A stretch of DNA of 64,000 bases from Platerodrilus igneus (Eukaryota; Arthropoda; Insecta; Coleoptera; Lycidae): assembly GCA_036346225.1 (NCBI GenBank), contig JARFIW010001491.1, positions 2,976,001 to 3,040,000 on the forward strand, given 5' to 3'. The position numbers and the translations under genes are program-made. Numbering within the stretch: the first letter of the stretch is position 1; every line of letters starts with the position of its first letter. Positions 35,587-50,500 of the stretch are shown here, piece by piece. The notes beneath the pieces were generated by a model. That model did no database searches. It was not told the origin of the DNA and was given only the letters and a program-made list of their open reading frames with translations.

Positions 35587-38500
35587 AGTGTCTACTTAAG
35601 TTGGCGGCATATGGAAAACTTTTTATTTTTAGTTTTAGGAAAAAAGTCACTCTTTATAAAAAGTTCTGCTTGTTCCGAAACCTAAAATAGAACCTTCAAA
35701 TAGCTAAATTTATTAGTTATATACGAGGTTTATCAAATAAATATGAATTTGGCGCAAGAGTAAAGTACCTTTATTTTTGACAATTTCAAAAATTGTTATT
35801 ATGAAATGTTGTTCAGAATCAAAAACCACGTTCAAATATGCAAATATCCATCGATTATAAAAAAATTTTTTTTAAACTTTTCTAAAATAAAAATTTATTT
35901 AAGCTTACGCGTTATTTCATTTAATCTCAGATGCACTGAGAAGAACTGTCCATGAAATGTAATTTCTCGGCATTTCGAAAGACTTTCTTTAATAATAACA
36001 GTAGTTTAATAATAATGTAAGTTTTTGTTACACATACCGGATCTTATTATTCCGTCCCTCAATTAACTACCTTTCTTTTTTCGAGAATCTTTTAATGCAG
36101 GCCGTTATTTACTCTTTCTACAAAAACAACTAGATGATTTTCTTGATGATCTACCCCTACTTGAACTTCAACAGACATGGTTCCAGCAGGATGGTACCCC
36201 ATGCCATAGCAGGTTAGATGTAAGGCAATACCTTGAAAATTGTTTTAATGGAAGAGTTGTGCATCGGTTTTCGAAAATTCGTTGGCCACCTCGCGTTCCA
36301 GCTTTGATCCCACTCGACTTTTTCTTGTGAGGCTACTTGAAAGAGAAGGTGTACATCCAAGGGCCATTCACAGATGTTGTCCATTTAGATAGAACCATTA
36401 AAGAAACCGTTCAGAGTATAACGCTGACTATGATTAGAAGAGTGTTGACAGAGTTTCAAGATAGAACGATTACTTGTATTTAAAGAGAATACGGATATAT
36501 CGAAGCGGTAGTTAATTGAGGGACGGAATAATAAGATCCGTATGTATAACAAAAACTATTACATTATTATTAAACTATTGTTATTATTAAAGAAAGTCTT
36601 TCGAAATGCTGAGAAAGTACATTTGATGGACAGTTCTTATCAGTGCATATTAGATTAAATGAAATAACGCGTAAGCTTAAATAAATTTTTATTTTAGAAA
36701 AGTTTTAAAAATTTTTTTTATAATCGATGGATATTTTGCATATTTGAACGTGGTTTTTGATTCTGAACAACATTTCATAATAACACTTTTCGAAATTGTC
36801 AAAAATAAAGTACTTTACTCTTGCACCAAATTCATATTTACTGATAAACCTCGTATATGACTAATAAATTTTAAAATTTGAAGATTTTATTTTAGGTTTC
36901 AGAACAAGCAGAACTTTTTATAAAGAGTGACTTTTTCCCTAAAACTAAAAATAAAGAACTTATTCATATGCCGCCAACTTAAGTAGACACACTGTATATA
37001 TTGTTATGGATTTAAAGGGTTAAATTTGGGGTAAGCAATGCAATTTCAAACGCCCTGTATAGGGAAACAAACAATTTATTTACGTGCAAAATTTAGTTCA
37101 TTGATTTAATTTAAACGGACATGTATTGACGTAAATTTTATAATTAATGATTGAAAAGTAATAGGTTCATAAAGAAAACCAGTTTTAAAAACAAATAGAA
37201 ACGCATAATTAATTTAATTTATTTTAATTCAATGTGTAATAGCATTAGAAAACGCACCGGGGTAGAAAAAATCGATAATCCCAAAGCAAAAGATTCGTTG
37301 TAACAAGCGAGGACGTCAATTGTATCGAATACCGTGAAATATAATCTCCGAGAATTGTGTTTTTAAACGGTCGATAATTAAGAACACCTGCATGTTTGAA
37401 AGGTTACCTTCTTTGAAGTTATCAACATAATAGAGCGGGCTTCGTAGAATATAGTTTCCAACCATCGGTTGCTTCAAATAAACAAGCTAACAAAGTTTCT
37501 TAAAGAGCAGAAGGGATGCACGATCAATAATATGCTACGGATAAAGACGGGTATAAAAGCATTGGTTTCAAAACGCACGTTCGTATCCACGTGGAGTCAG
37601 GCGACGCGGTCAGCTATATCGATTTTATATAACTTTAGTGGGGTTGGAACGCGACATCTAATATGGATAAGACAGAGATACAACTATTACAGACGGAGTT
37701 TTATGACAACACAGGACTGTATTATTGGTTGAAAGAGATAGTTTTAAAACGGACGAACACGCGAAAGGTGAATGCGATTTTTCGGATTAAATTGTGTGTC
37801 CACGAGGTAAATTTCTGGGAGCTGTAAGACAGTTAGCTTAAAATTTGCAGAAATGTTATTTTAAATGAAGTATTTCGCATAAAGTGTGGCCGAGAGGGGC
37901 ATTTTGAATTGTATAAATACTATAAAAAAATTAATAGCGTCCTCTTTGTATTCTCATCGCCTCTTTGTATTTTCATCGCTTTAGACTACGTATACTAATC
38001 AACCGAGGTTGTAGTAGAGGTTTGTGAGTATTGAAAATTGTTTAATTCAGTAAAAATAGCATTAGCACTTATAACATGGTAAGTTGAGGCCTTGTAGTTA
38101 TTAACGGGTGTAGTGACGAGTGAATTAAATTAACCTAGGTCCAACTAATAGCATAACAAGCTAATAAATCAATGAACAAAAGTATAATGTACGTGAATTT
38201 GTATGCGGTGATGGTATGGTAATTGGTAGCAGCGAGCTCGGCGTATACTGAGGTTATCATCTATCTGGAGGATCAGAGCGCATAGTCACGAAGCCAAGGG
38301 ATTCTAGTGTATCATCGAAGAAGATGGAGACTTGAGGCATTTTCCAGGTAACTCATTTGAATTTGCTGTTATTTGATAAACTGTTAGAATTATTTGTGAT
38401 GTGTGAGTGAACTTTGATGGTTATTTATGGTTATTTAACGTAATGGAATAGATATGTGTACTTGACAATTATTAGGGTATTTTAAATATTGAAAAAAGGG

Positions 38501-41500
38501 TGTATGTAAAGCTTACTAAATTTCATTAAGAATTTAAATTGGATTGTTAAGGGTACATGGGTTTATTTGTTTTGTAGTAATTTTATGCAAGGTAAAAGGC
38601 ATATATTAATTAACTGGGTTATTATGAGCTCACCATACTCCAGTGTGCAATAAATATAGTGTATTATTTGGGGCCCATTTACTCCTGTTGTATTAAATGT
38701 GTTTCAAATTAAAATTTTAAAACAAGGACTTTACAAAAATAACACTTATTGAGTCGTAATTAGTGTAACAAACTGTATATATCGGTGAATAATTGTTTGT
38801 AAATAGCGGTAAATAAAGATTGTATGATTGTTGCATTATTTTGTGCTTTTATTGAATGATGTGTGAGTGGAAAGGAAGAATGATTGTAAATTTAGGTATC
38901 CGAGAAGAGGCACAGCTGAGCTAGCCAGGGAAGCTGCTGAAGATATTTTGAAGCAGAAATCAGGGTAAGAAACATTTTTTGTTGTGAACCTTTTATTTTG
39001 AAAAGTATTTAATGACTCACTCTCGATTACTTAAACGCTAAATCCGCGGATCCACAGCAATCTTATGGACGGCCCAATGATGGGGGACGAATTTTGGTGA
39101 GACCACAGCAATATATATACATAATATAATATAAATATATAATTTTTAGGTTACATGCATTCTTGATCTAAAGTAGAATTACTTCGGTATCATATATTGT
39201 TCACTCAGAGGTTGTTGAATTAAACATGGCCTACTTTATATAAACTTAGTACAGTTTTATGACTCATTAGTGTTTATTAATAATGTATCATGCTAGCGCA
39301 CCTATGATCTCATCGTCTGAGTTTAAAGACAGTTCACATTCAAATTGCGTTAACTCAAACAGATAAAAGTCCCAGTTTGTGATCTTAGTCAACCTTTCCT
39401 CTTAATTCACCTGTCCGAAGTTTGCCAAAGATGTCTTGAATTATTTTATGAAGAGAAAATCCATTTCTTGAAGAGCACTTCATATTTTACCATCCAAACA
39501 ATCAACATGCAACTTGAGTAGATTAGCTACCTTTGAGAATAGACTACCGAACAGACTGAAAATAATCAATAATGTTCGGAAAATACCCTACCAAGTTGGT
39601 TGCATTTAATTTTAGGAGCACATTGGTTTCCAGATCGATAACTTTATGTTGGACAAAAACATGTTGAGAATTAGTTTCAAAGTCACCCGGAAATAAGAGG
39701 TATCTACATGCAACAATAACTACGGAAATCTCTGAAACTATATTCCAAAAATTTGTAAATAAATGAACAATTTGAAATCACTGCATGAACTGATAAAATG
39801 TACTTGTAGTACGTCTGTGTGATTAGATTAAGAATTTATTTAAGTAAATTTGTGATATATTTGATTTTTAGTATTTGGTGAAGAACGTCTATCGTGTATT
39901 TGAAATGAAAAACAAACTTGTGCAATATAATTAAAAACACAATCGAGTATAATAGTGTAAAACCTTGTTTATATTTGTTTCATTTTCCGATTAATGTGAA
40001 GGTATAGTTACAGTTTTGTTGTAGAACATTTTTTGCAATTACCTAGAAGCATAATTGAAAATTCAGGTCAGTTAGCATTTGATTTTAGAAACCTTGCATT
40101 CAGCTAGAAGTTTTAAATAGGTCTATTAGTGTTTTCATGGTTAATGTTTGTTTTATGTCTAGGCAATAGTGTACTTAGCAATTTCTGAGTTGAATTTTTA
40201 AGCCAGAATCATTCTCCTGATCTCGGGTTTTGCACCCTCTTGTTATTCTTCTTAGGGCTTTTACCTAGGAACACTGTGACATTAGGTGACGTCCAAGATA
40301 CTTTTCAATTAAGACATATCACACTTGATAGCATTTCAAAATCCTCTTCAAACATACCACCTGTTCCACTGACTTTAGTTGGCAACGACTTTTGTTAGTG
40401 CAGTCGATGTTTTCGGTGTTTTACCAAAACAGGATTTTTAGCAGAGTACTGCATCGAGTTTTTCTGTGTATTACCGACTAGATTTTCTGGGGCCAAAATT
40501 GTACGTAATAAAGTATTGTACTGCTTTTCTTAATTTTATCTAACCTAACGAACATTTCAAGAGTTACGCTTTACATGATGTGGCTCAAATCAATCCTGTT
40601 ACTTTTATCCATATTTTACACCTTATTGTATGTATATAGATCTGCCTTAATATTGTCTGTTTGCCCAAATTTAGTTTATATAATACCAAAGGCTTAGCTA
40701 ACAATTGCAGTAAAAAATATTCAAACTGGATGCTAATATGTAAAAAGTACAAATGACATTAAAATACCATAGGATTCCAAATGATTGTACAACCATCCAA
40801 GGAACATGTAGCTAATTTCGTACCATCTTTAGAAAACTCAACATGGTTTACACAGTATGTGTGACCATCTAAAGGTGATGCATTTGTTTCTTCTATATTA
40901 TTATTGTCTTCTATTTGTAATAGTCTCACCATTTTATCACTATCAAATAATGTTATAGTTAAAAATATATTAAACATAGCTAGCTTACCTAGACCCAGCA
41001 GCTATAAGATTATTGCTATAAAAATTACAAGAGTTGATAGCACCTTCAAAAGCATCATCTATTTTTTCGATAAGGTCAAAAGTTTCTGAACTTTCAGCAT
41101 TTTGAACTACTTGAAGTTCTTGTAAATTACTTAAGGCATTTCCTATAAGTGCACATGGTTTAATAAGTTGCGAATCAGAGTTTAGACCTCCAGTTAAATC
41201 CCATACCAAAACTGTCTTATCGTTTGAACCTGCAGAACCTTTAAATGCTGCTTTAATTGCACAAATGTATTGTTTATGATACGTACCTGAGGCTATAAGA
41301 CTACCATCTCGAGAAAAAGAAACACAGTTTACATATCTTGTGTGTCCTTTTAAAGAAGCGACACATGCTCCATTGTAATCCCAAATTTTAACATACTTAT
41401 CCAAGCTAGATGATACCAAATGCATACCGTTGATACTGAATCTAACACTAGTTACTGCAGATTGATGGCCTACATAAGAACCAGTATTTTCAATTGAAAC

Positions 41501-44500
41501 TTGGTTTTGTAATGATTTTTGCTTTGGTGCAGAATGCGAGGTTATTGTCCATACTTTTATATCTTGGCTATTTCCACTTGTTACAAGTGTGTAACGTTTT
41601 GTAAAAGGATCATTTTCTAAAACCATAAACTGGATCGGCCATTATCTGATTTGAAATTATTATCTTACCATCAACAATAATGTAGCTAGAAACATCAATA
41701 CAAAGAATACCCAAATCGTGAGCATTGTCGACTTCTGTGGCAAAATTACAGGTAGAATCATTAGTCGTATCAATTATATCTGGTACAAACCAAACTGTAA
41801 TTATTTCTAAAGAACAGGCACTTATTAAATATTGTGAATCAGGGGTAAATGCTAATGACTGTGTGGTTCCTTCGTGGTGAAATATGGTTCTAAAATATAA
41901 AACAAAAATTTTCATTTACAATATATTTTAATATTAAAGCATGTATACAACATTTTACATATAATTAGCTAGAATAGTTTATGAATTAAATATTTTTGTA
42001 GTGACACATTGTGCTACAGTATCTAATAACTCATTTGCAGTTACCAAACTCAATAGTGTTCAAATACCCCTACTGATTTTTAAATAACTATCTACAATAT
42101 TTGAATGATAAATATTGAATAGTCAAAAGTAAATATTACATAAGTATAAAATATCTGGAATAGAACGTTAAAGTGAATTTCATCATTTAATTGTACCTTA
42201 TTTAGCACTAAACCTACCACAGCCGGTCTAATGATAGTTTATAAACTTTCGATTGGAATTCACTGAATACAACATAATTGTGCTGTCTATAAACTTCACG
42301 ATTTTTCCCAATTCACAATATTCACTTCTTATTATTGTTTGTTTTCTTACGAAGAACTTATTTAGCAGTTTATTATTATTTGTAATTTTACTATTACAAT
42401 CTACTCTTATTTTATACATTGGTTTGTTATAAGTGCCACTTTGAAAAAAAACAAAAGCAACAATAATTTGTGGTTTTACATTTTATCTTTTATCCATTTT
42501 GCATTTTTATATTTTAGTTTTTTTTTATACTTTGAATATTTATCCCTAAAATGTCAACACATTCAAAGAATATCAATTTATTATTGAAGAAAATAAATAA
42601 CATTGACGAGGAGTGGTTGGAAGATTTCTGATATTGAAAATGGCAATGCGGGAAATGATGATGATCTATTTGACAACGATTCGAACACAGATGAGAACGA
42701 AGAGAATATTTTGAATGTACGTCGGGGACAAATGAGAAGGAGAATTTTACTTCCGAAAGTGAAAATGAGAAAGAGGTAATCGAAACTGCTGTAGACAAAA
42801 CTGTTTAGCAAGAAATAAAAGAAGGGTCTAATTCTGGAAGAACGCAGATTCATAATACTTTTAGGGAAACAATAGGCCCAACAGGTTATAATACGCGTAA
42901 TATTATGAAGGGTAGTGAAAACTGCCTTTTCTCTGATTATCGTTCATAATATAATCAAACACATAAGAAAGTGCACGGAAAGAGAGGCATTTCGAGTGTT
43001 GGAACTGAATAGAATCTATCTTTATTGCACTACTATATGCATGCAGTGCATATGAAGCTAAAAATATAGATATATCACTTCTATGGAATAAAAAATGAGG
43101 TCCAGTATTTTTCGCAAACACTATAAGTAGAAATATATTCACGGATATTATAAGGTTTATTCGATTGGAAGACAGAAATCAACAAATCCGTCGCTTGCAA
43201 AATGATAAATTTACTATAATTTCTGTAGTTTGGTGCCGATTTGTTGAGAACAGCCAAAACTGTTATAAACCAGGACCATATACTACTGGTGATGAACAAT
43301 TGTTTTGAACAAAGGCAAGGTGTTGATTTACATGCCTAATATACCGGACAAATTTGGTATCAAATTCTGGTTAGCGATTTAAGTCAGGCAAGGTCTGCAC
43401 CATACTTCATTGAACGTTTCCTGCGACATAGGTAAATTTATCATTATCAAAACAGGAATAATCTCTACTGTTAAAAGTTAAGGGCCGATGCTTAGGCACC
43501 ACTAAGTCCAAGTCACATATGATCCCTTTGTGATCTGTAAGGTTCAGAAGGTTTACAGTTCCACACCTGCTTAAGTTCAGGACTAGTACATACAACGTCA
43601 ATGAGGTAGAGGTAAATCATGTTGCTTCAGTAATTTGAAGGGTAAGATTAAATGTATTAAATATAGATGTCAGTTTGGTTTGGTTAGTGCTGTAATGCAG
43701 AAAATCTATATTAAGACCTCCCATTAAAATTATGTAGTCATATTTCATGTTAAACATTGACTAAAACTAATCCCAATTCCTGCTATACAGGTGATGATGA
43801 TATTAAGTGATTTATAAACAATATAAAAGGTTGTGGAAAAAGAAATCCATTATTTTTGCACCGTTTTGTTCTATAATTTGTTGTCATTTTAAAGGTACCT
43901 TCATAACGCCTCTCTCATAAAAGTCTTGGTCCTTATTAGTGAAAAACTCTAGTAATCGATTTTCACAATCTTCTCTTGATACCAATTTCTTTTCAGGAAG
44001 TTTTACAATGCGAGAAAAAGGTGGTAATCGCTCGGTGCCAGGAACGGACTATATGATGGATGCATTAAAACTTACCAACCAAGCTCTCAGAGTTTCTGGC
44101 AAGTCACTACAGCCGTGTGAGGCCTGGCATTGTTCTGATGGAACACAACACCTCTTCTGTTGGCCGTTTCTGGTCAATCGCTAGCTTCAAACGGTCCAGT
44201 TGTTGACAGTACAGATCCGAATTTAGTGTTTGGCCATATGGAAGCATCTTATAATAAATGATTCCTTTCCAGTCCCACCAAAACCACAGCAGAACCTTTC
44301 TGGCCGTTAGTCCTGGTTTGGCCACCGTTTGAGCTACTTCACCGCTCTTTGACCACGATCGTTTTCGCACAATATTGTCGTATGCGAACCATTTCTCATC
44401 CCCAGTCACCATCCGTTTAATAAATGGGTCGATTTCATTCCGTTTAAACAAGGCTTTGCAGATGGAAATTCGATCCATCATGTTTTTTGGTGTTAATTGG

Positions 44501-47500
44501 TGTAGCACCTAAACATCAAAGCTTCTTTTTTAATCCAGCTTTGTGCAAATGGTTTTAAACTGTTTTATGGTCGATCTTTAGCTCCTGGGCAATGCTACGA
44601 CTACTAACATGCCGGTCTACTTCGATTATTTCTGTGATTTTATCAACATTTATGACGAGGGGCCTGCCTGTGTGAGGTGCATCTTTAACATCAAAAATAC
44701 CTGAATGGAATCGATGAAACCAAAATTGCACGTAATTAGCTGCTACAGTATCGGGACCATAAACACCATTCACAATTTCAGCTGCCTGGCTTGCATTTTC
44801 GCCTTGATCAAAGAGAAACTGTAAAATGTACCGAATTTTCTCATTGTTGATTTCCATTTTTAACACCCTGTTACTCACAACTGAATAAACAAAAAAAAAA
44901 CAGCAAAATAATTTTTTTAGTGTGAAATGTCACCTTGACAACGAGCATACATCTGAAATTGTTTGATCGATACTTTACGAGATATCGATCACTACAGCCA
45001 TCTACCAAAAAATAATGGATTTCTTTTTCCACAACCTTATATATGGCGATATCTCTTTTTTAATTTTTAAAGTAATCCATAGTTGTTCGAGCAAAGGATG
45101 TTCAATGAAGTTCATATTGATTTGCTTATGAAGTAGGGCATGGTTGATATACAAACAAACACCACCCCCTCTGCTCGAATAATGCTGCAGTCTGGTATCT
45201 GCACAAGGGTTGAGGGAAAATCACTGGTCAATCACACTTCAGTAATTTCAATCAAATCAAAGTCCTGATTAATTGCATAGGCAAAAAAATAATCAAAACA
45301 CTGATTTAGTGATCTTATATTTACAAGAAAAGTACGTAAGGGATCTACTACCAAATCATAACTTATTTGTGTTGAATAAGAATTGTTCCGAGAAAAATCT
45401 GTGATTGCTATGTTGTGTCCAGGTATCCAATTTTAGCGATTTCTTTCTGTAAAAATTGCAGATAGCATGGACATTCTTTATCTATTGCTGTATGAGCATT
45501 ATTGATCTCGGTATTTAACAGCATTAGCAGCTGTGCAGTTTGAACATTGTTTAAAGTCAGCTGTACAATTTACATACCTATTTGTACCAGAACATAAGGA
45601 GCATATGGTGTCAAATTCACAAACTTGAGCTATAGTTCATTCCAAATAAGAATAAAGTAGATGACCTTGTACGCAAGGTGGATTTACACAGCAAATTAAT
45701 TATAATTTCTACATATACATACAGAATAATTATTAATTCCATATTTGAGTGATTATAAATTGTGACTAGTCTAAATTATTTTCAATAACTCGTTTTTATT
45801 GCAAATCCAACAAGGGCGCATTACATATATTTTAAATACAAATGTTTAGTATTAAGCTGTGTAAATCGGCATCATGTTTTAACCAATCAAATCGAAGGTT
45901 AAACTTTCCCTATACCTTTCATCGCTTTATTCTTAGCTGGAATGGACTATATGTGACCACACTTAAGATACTTATAGCACTGTGTAATATACACGAAGTC
46001 GTGCACACTACCCATGGGACATCCAATTACTGCACTTTTCATTTGAATAGTGCGTTGTGAATATCTAAATCAGCTACTACTTTTACTACAGTATTGCCAG
46101 TTTTTATCATTTTTGATAATTTAAAGCACCTTTAAATGAAAATTGTTGTAGTCATTTTTCAATTTATATTGCTGAATAATCTTGGCCCTTACTGTTCATG
46201 TCTATATAACAAATGTCCTCGTTGTTAATATCTACTATTCTGATTTTGTTTCTTTAAATTTGGGGCTATTCTTATATCTGTTACCGAGTTTACTAACCAT
46301 CTCATTTTGTAGTAAGCTTCCATCTGTTTTGCTATGGCAGCCAATAGTTATACCACCTTGAGATAACTCACGAATCTTACAAACATACTTCAGTGGAAGC
46401 TGGATTTATAGTATCTTTGAGTTCACTCCTGGTGTCTTTGCTTAGTTGATTATGCATTGGTTTTACTACTAGGATGGGTTCAGATTTTGCCATTGATGCA
46501 TAAGATGCAGTTGGTTTATCAACCAAAATTGTTGCTTGAGTTATGGAAGCATGTTTTGCAGCCATATTGATAAATTTGGTTTTGAATGATTTATAATAAT
46601 AATGTTTATTGCCCAATAGCCTTAGCCACATTACAGGACAGCCAACAAAACATAATTATGTACAACTTATAATTATTAGAACTGAGAATAATTATTCGAG
46701 TTAAAATTAAAGTTAAAGTTAAAAATAACTGTTAGAAACAAAGTGTTACAGAGTAAACATCATCTCTTCCAGAATTTTATGCAGGCTATCAACATTTATA
46801 TCAACATTGCCACATATTGATTAAAATTACTACACATGTAATATACGAGAGATTTTAACAACATATTGGTTTTGCAGGCTGAGAGATAAAACACTCTATT
46901 ATTTCTATTAATTCTACTATTATGCCTGGGAACAAAAAAATTTAGTTTATCAATAATATACAGACAGTCTATATTGTCATGCATGATCTTATAGAGAATG
47001 GTGATGCTTAAAGCAATCCTTCTGGATTCACAACATTTTAGATGAAATGTGCTTAACAATGTTTGATGGTCAAAACTTCTGATGGGATAGGTACCATGTA
47101 CTTTGTACCATAAATACTTTAAAAATTTCCTTTGAACTTCTATTAAAATCTTGTGATTACTGTAAATGGGGTTCCAAATGACACTGCAGTATTCAAGTTT
47201 TGAACGTATAAAAGATAAATATAAAGTAATCAGATCAGAGCGGTTTGAAAAATGGTTACAGTTGCGCAAAATAAACCCCAATATTGTGTAAGCAGCAGCA
47301 ACAATTAGCTTAATGTGTGCAAAAAATGACAACTGATGGTCAAACATTACACCCAAATCATTGGTTTCAGAACACCAGATCAAATTAATTAAATAAATCC
47401 TGTACTCACAGACGATCGGGTTTACTTTATGCGTAAACATGACCACCTTACATTTACTAATGTTCAGTGTAAGCCCATAGTTCATACACCAGTTCAGTAA

Positions 47501-50500
47501 CATGTCTAAATCTAATTGCATGTTTCTACAGTCTTGGACCAACTTGATTTGCTGGAAAATTTTTACATCATCTGCAAACATTAATACCTTTGACTTCAGA
47601 TTGACGCATATGTCATTGATGAATAGTAGAAATAGCAAAGGTCCTAGGTTCGACCCCTGAGAAACACCAGACATAGCAATAAATATATCAGACTTAAATC
47701 ATAGTATACAACTTGTTGTGGTATGTTTTCAAGATAAGATTTTAACAGAGCTATATACTTATTACTAAAACCGAAGCTTCTTAACTTTGCCAATAATGTA
47801 CAATAAATAATCCTGTCAAAAGTCTTGGAGAAATCTCTATAGACCACATCTAATTGACCACGATCATTTAAGGCATCTGCGATGAAATGGGTAAAACAAC
47901 ACAAATTGGCAAAGGTAGATCGCCTTTCAATAAAACCATGCTGACTAGGTGAAATATAAGTTTTCACATGACTGTAGATATGTTGTAATAAGACCAATTC
48001 AAATACTTTTGCAAAGTTTGATAAAATGGTTATTGGCCGATAATTATACTGGAAGCATCCCCAGATTTGTAAACAGGATTAACATATGCCTATTTTCCAT
48101 ACACTAGGAAAAGTACTGCTCTTTAAACCTAAATTAATTATAAATAGTAGAGCGTTGAGCTAAGACCACTGCACAATCTTTAATGAGAAAGCTTGGCATC
48201 TGGTCCATACCAGCTGTGGGCTATTTTTTAATTTACGAATAGCAGCTATGATATCATCTTCAGTGACACTGTTCAGATTAATGTGCGGCATGTTAATGCC
48301 CAATGAGACAGCTTCTTCATTGCATTTTATACTTCTTATATCTTCCGTCTTATGGTAGACAGAGCAAAAATAGTCTTTGAATCCATTTACAATCTGTTGG
48401 AGTGTGTCATAAATGGTATTTCCAACATTGAATACACCTGGTATTCTGCTAAAGCCTTTTCTGCCTCTTATAAATAACGATGATCTTTTAGAATCTGCAT
48501 TAATAGAGTTTTCTGCATGAGTCAAGTAGCTGGTGTAAGCCTCATTGATTTTTAATTTTGATTGAGATCTGAGCCATTTGAATGTAATGCAATGAACCTG
48601 TGAATGCGTAGAAATATATTTTTTGTGAGATATATTTTTCTGCTTGATAATATTAATAAGCTCGAGAGAAAACCATTTAGGATATGTTTTTGACCTGTTC
48701 CTGGATGTATACACAGGTACATATCTATCCAACAGAGAATAAAGAAATTTATAAAAAGTGAAACATGCTTCATCTACATTAATACATTGATCTAACGGGT
48801 GCCACTCTGCTATAGATAATTCTTTGTATAGTGAGCAGTAATCGGCTTTATAAAAGTTATGTGATTTATTATGTGTGTTAGTGGAGAAATTTATTTTGGG
48901 ATTCAATTTAAAATCAAATGTAATTTTAAATGCAGGGTGATGAGCATTTTCAGCAATTAGTGGCCATATATCTCTCTCAAGGGCACAATCAAAGTTGGTA
49001 AATACTAGATCAAGTAATCTACCTTTGTTGTTACGTATGTGGTTATGCTGTACTAACATTAAGTATATTTTCAAAATTGCTTAAAATATGATTTAATTCA
49101 TCAGTTTTTGAATCGGCGAACTTAGGTATGTTAAAATCCCCAAGTATTAATAACTTTTTGGTACATAAATGGAATTGAATAAAATAGTCCACAAGTAATT
49201 GTAAACAAGTAACAGTGGGAGTATGTGGTATGTAGACTACAAATACATAGAAAACCACGGTGTTCATGGTACATTTGCAGTCTACAAGATCAACAAAAAT
49301 GAAATTATTTAACATGTCGGCTAGATTCAGTGTTTCCACTCTAATATGATTTTTAATAGCAATTAATACTCCTCCTCCATGCATCAAATTAGTCCTATCG
49401 AAATTTCTGTCACATCTATAAATAATAATGGCTTTATTGCACAACATAGACAAATTAATAACATTTACATTTATGTGTACAGATAATTTTTGTGCAAAGG
49501 GCGAAGTTCAGTTGAGTTACAATGAACCTTCTATTCTTACACTTAACCCTAAATCATAAATAAATATTTGTTATTGTGCACAGTTGATTGGCAAAGTTTG
49601 ACTTAATTAGCAATGAGATGAAAACAAAAAGAAAAAAGAATAAGAAAAAAATAATCTACTTAAAATCCTGTTGTAAAAAATGATTTTTTATTTGTTTTTA
49701 AAGCGTAAGGGTAACATGATTTTAAAGTCCAGAGGTACTGAATTATAAATATGTACTGCAGTATATGGGAAAGAACGTTTCAATATCTGAGTCTTATGTG
49801 ACGGGATTGTCAGCATACCCTTTTACCTAATATTTATATTATGTACATCCGTCCTGTATCTTATCTTATTATATAGGTATGGCGGTGTTTTACTAAATAA
49901 AATGTTGTGACAAAAACAAGCTAGATGTAGTAAATGAGGCTTTTCCATATTTAACCAATTTACAACTTTTAGCTTATGAGAAATATGTTCAAATTTACGG
50001 ATTCCAAAAATCAAACGCAGACAAGTTTTGAACCTTTTGAACCCTCCTGGAGTATTCCCTATCAAGACAAGACCCATAAATAACTTCCGCAAAATTAAAC
50101 AAAGACAGCACCAAAGATTCGCATAACAGTGTTTTAATTCTGACGTTTAATAAATGTTTATTGGCATACAGATGTTTTATATTAATATAAGCTCGTTGTA
50201 TTAGTTTATTAACATGGCATTTGAATCTTAGGTCGACATCAATGAATAACCCCAGGTTTTTTGCCTCAACACTGTGTGGAATAATTATGTCATCCACTTT
50301 AATATGAATTTTTTGTGCTGCCACTATACGATAAATCTTGCGTCCAAAAATTAAAACTTTAGATTTCGATGGGTTAATGTTTAACATATGTTGTTTAGAG
50401 ATGTTAACTAACCTACTTATGTCACTATTGATTTTCAATTCGGCAGCATTTAGTTCTTCCATTGGAAAGGAATAATACAGTTGTGTATCGTCTGTATAAA

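Larger units (their letters stand above)
43430..46590 (-). mobile_element. Jockey-like LINE (LINE-1 of the nest), 3' truncated, with mariner inside
   Basis: Minus strand. The ORF1 N-terminus is at 46377-46560 ([20 protein letters not shown], then a LVVKP block). A Cys-rich segment of ORF1 or the ORF1-ORF2 boundary lies near 45500-45630 (CSLCSG, CSNC). ORF2 endonuclease pieces lie at about 45050-45240 and 43440-43825 ([24 protein letters not shown]). The RT region is missing beyond 43430, where piggyBac sequence begins. The endonuclease is split by the mariner at 43825-45037. Confidence 0.65.

Noticed and set aside
35334..35690. 118-codon plus-strand open frame
   Set aside because: It runs through the SINE, the TA microsatellite (Tyr-Ile repeats) and into a transposon arm; it is a chance frame.
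18326..41889. Two separate WDSUB1-like genes, one per propeller
   Set aside because: Exon 6 contains the end of propeller 1, the linker and the start of propeller 2 in one frame, and all phases match through to the U-box.
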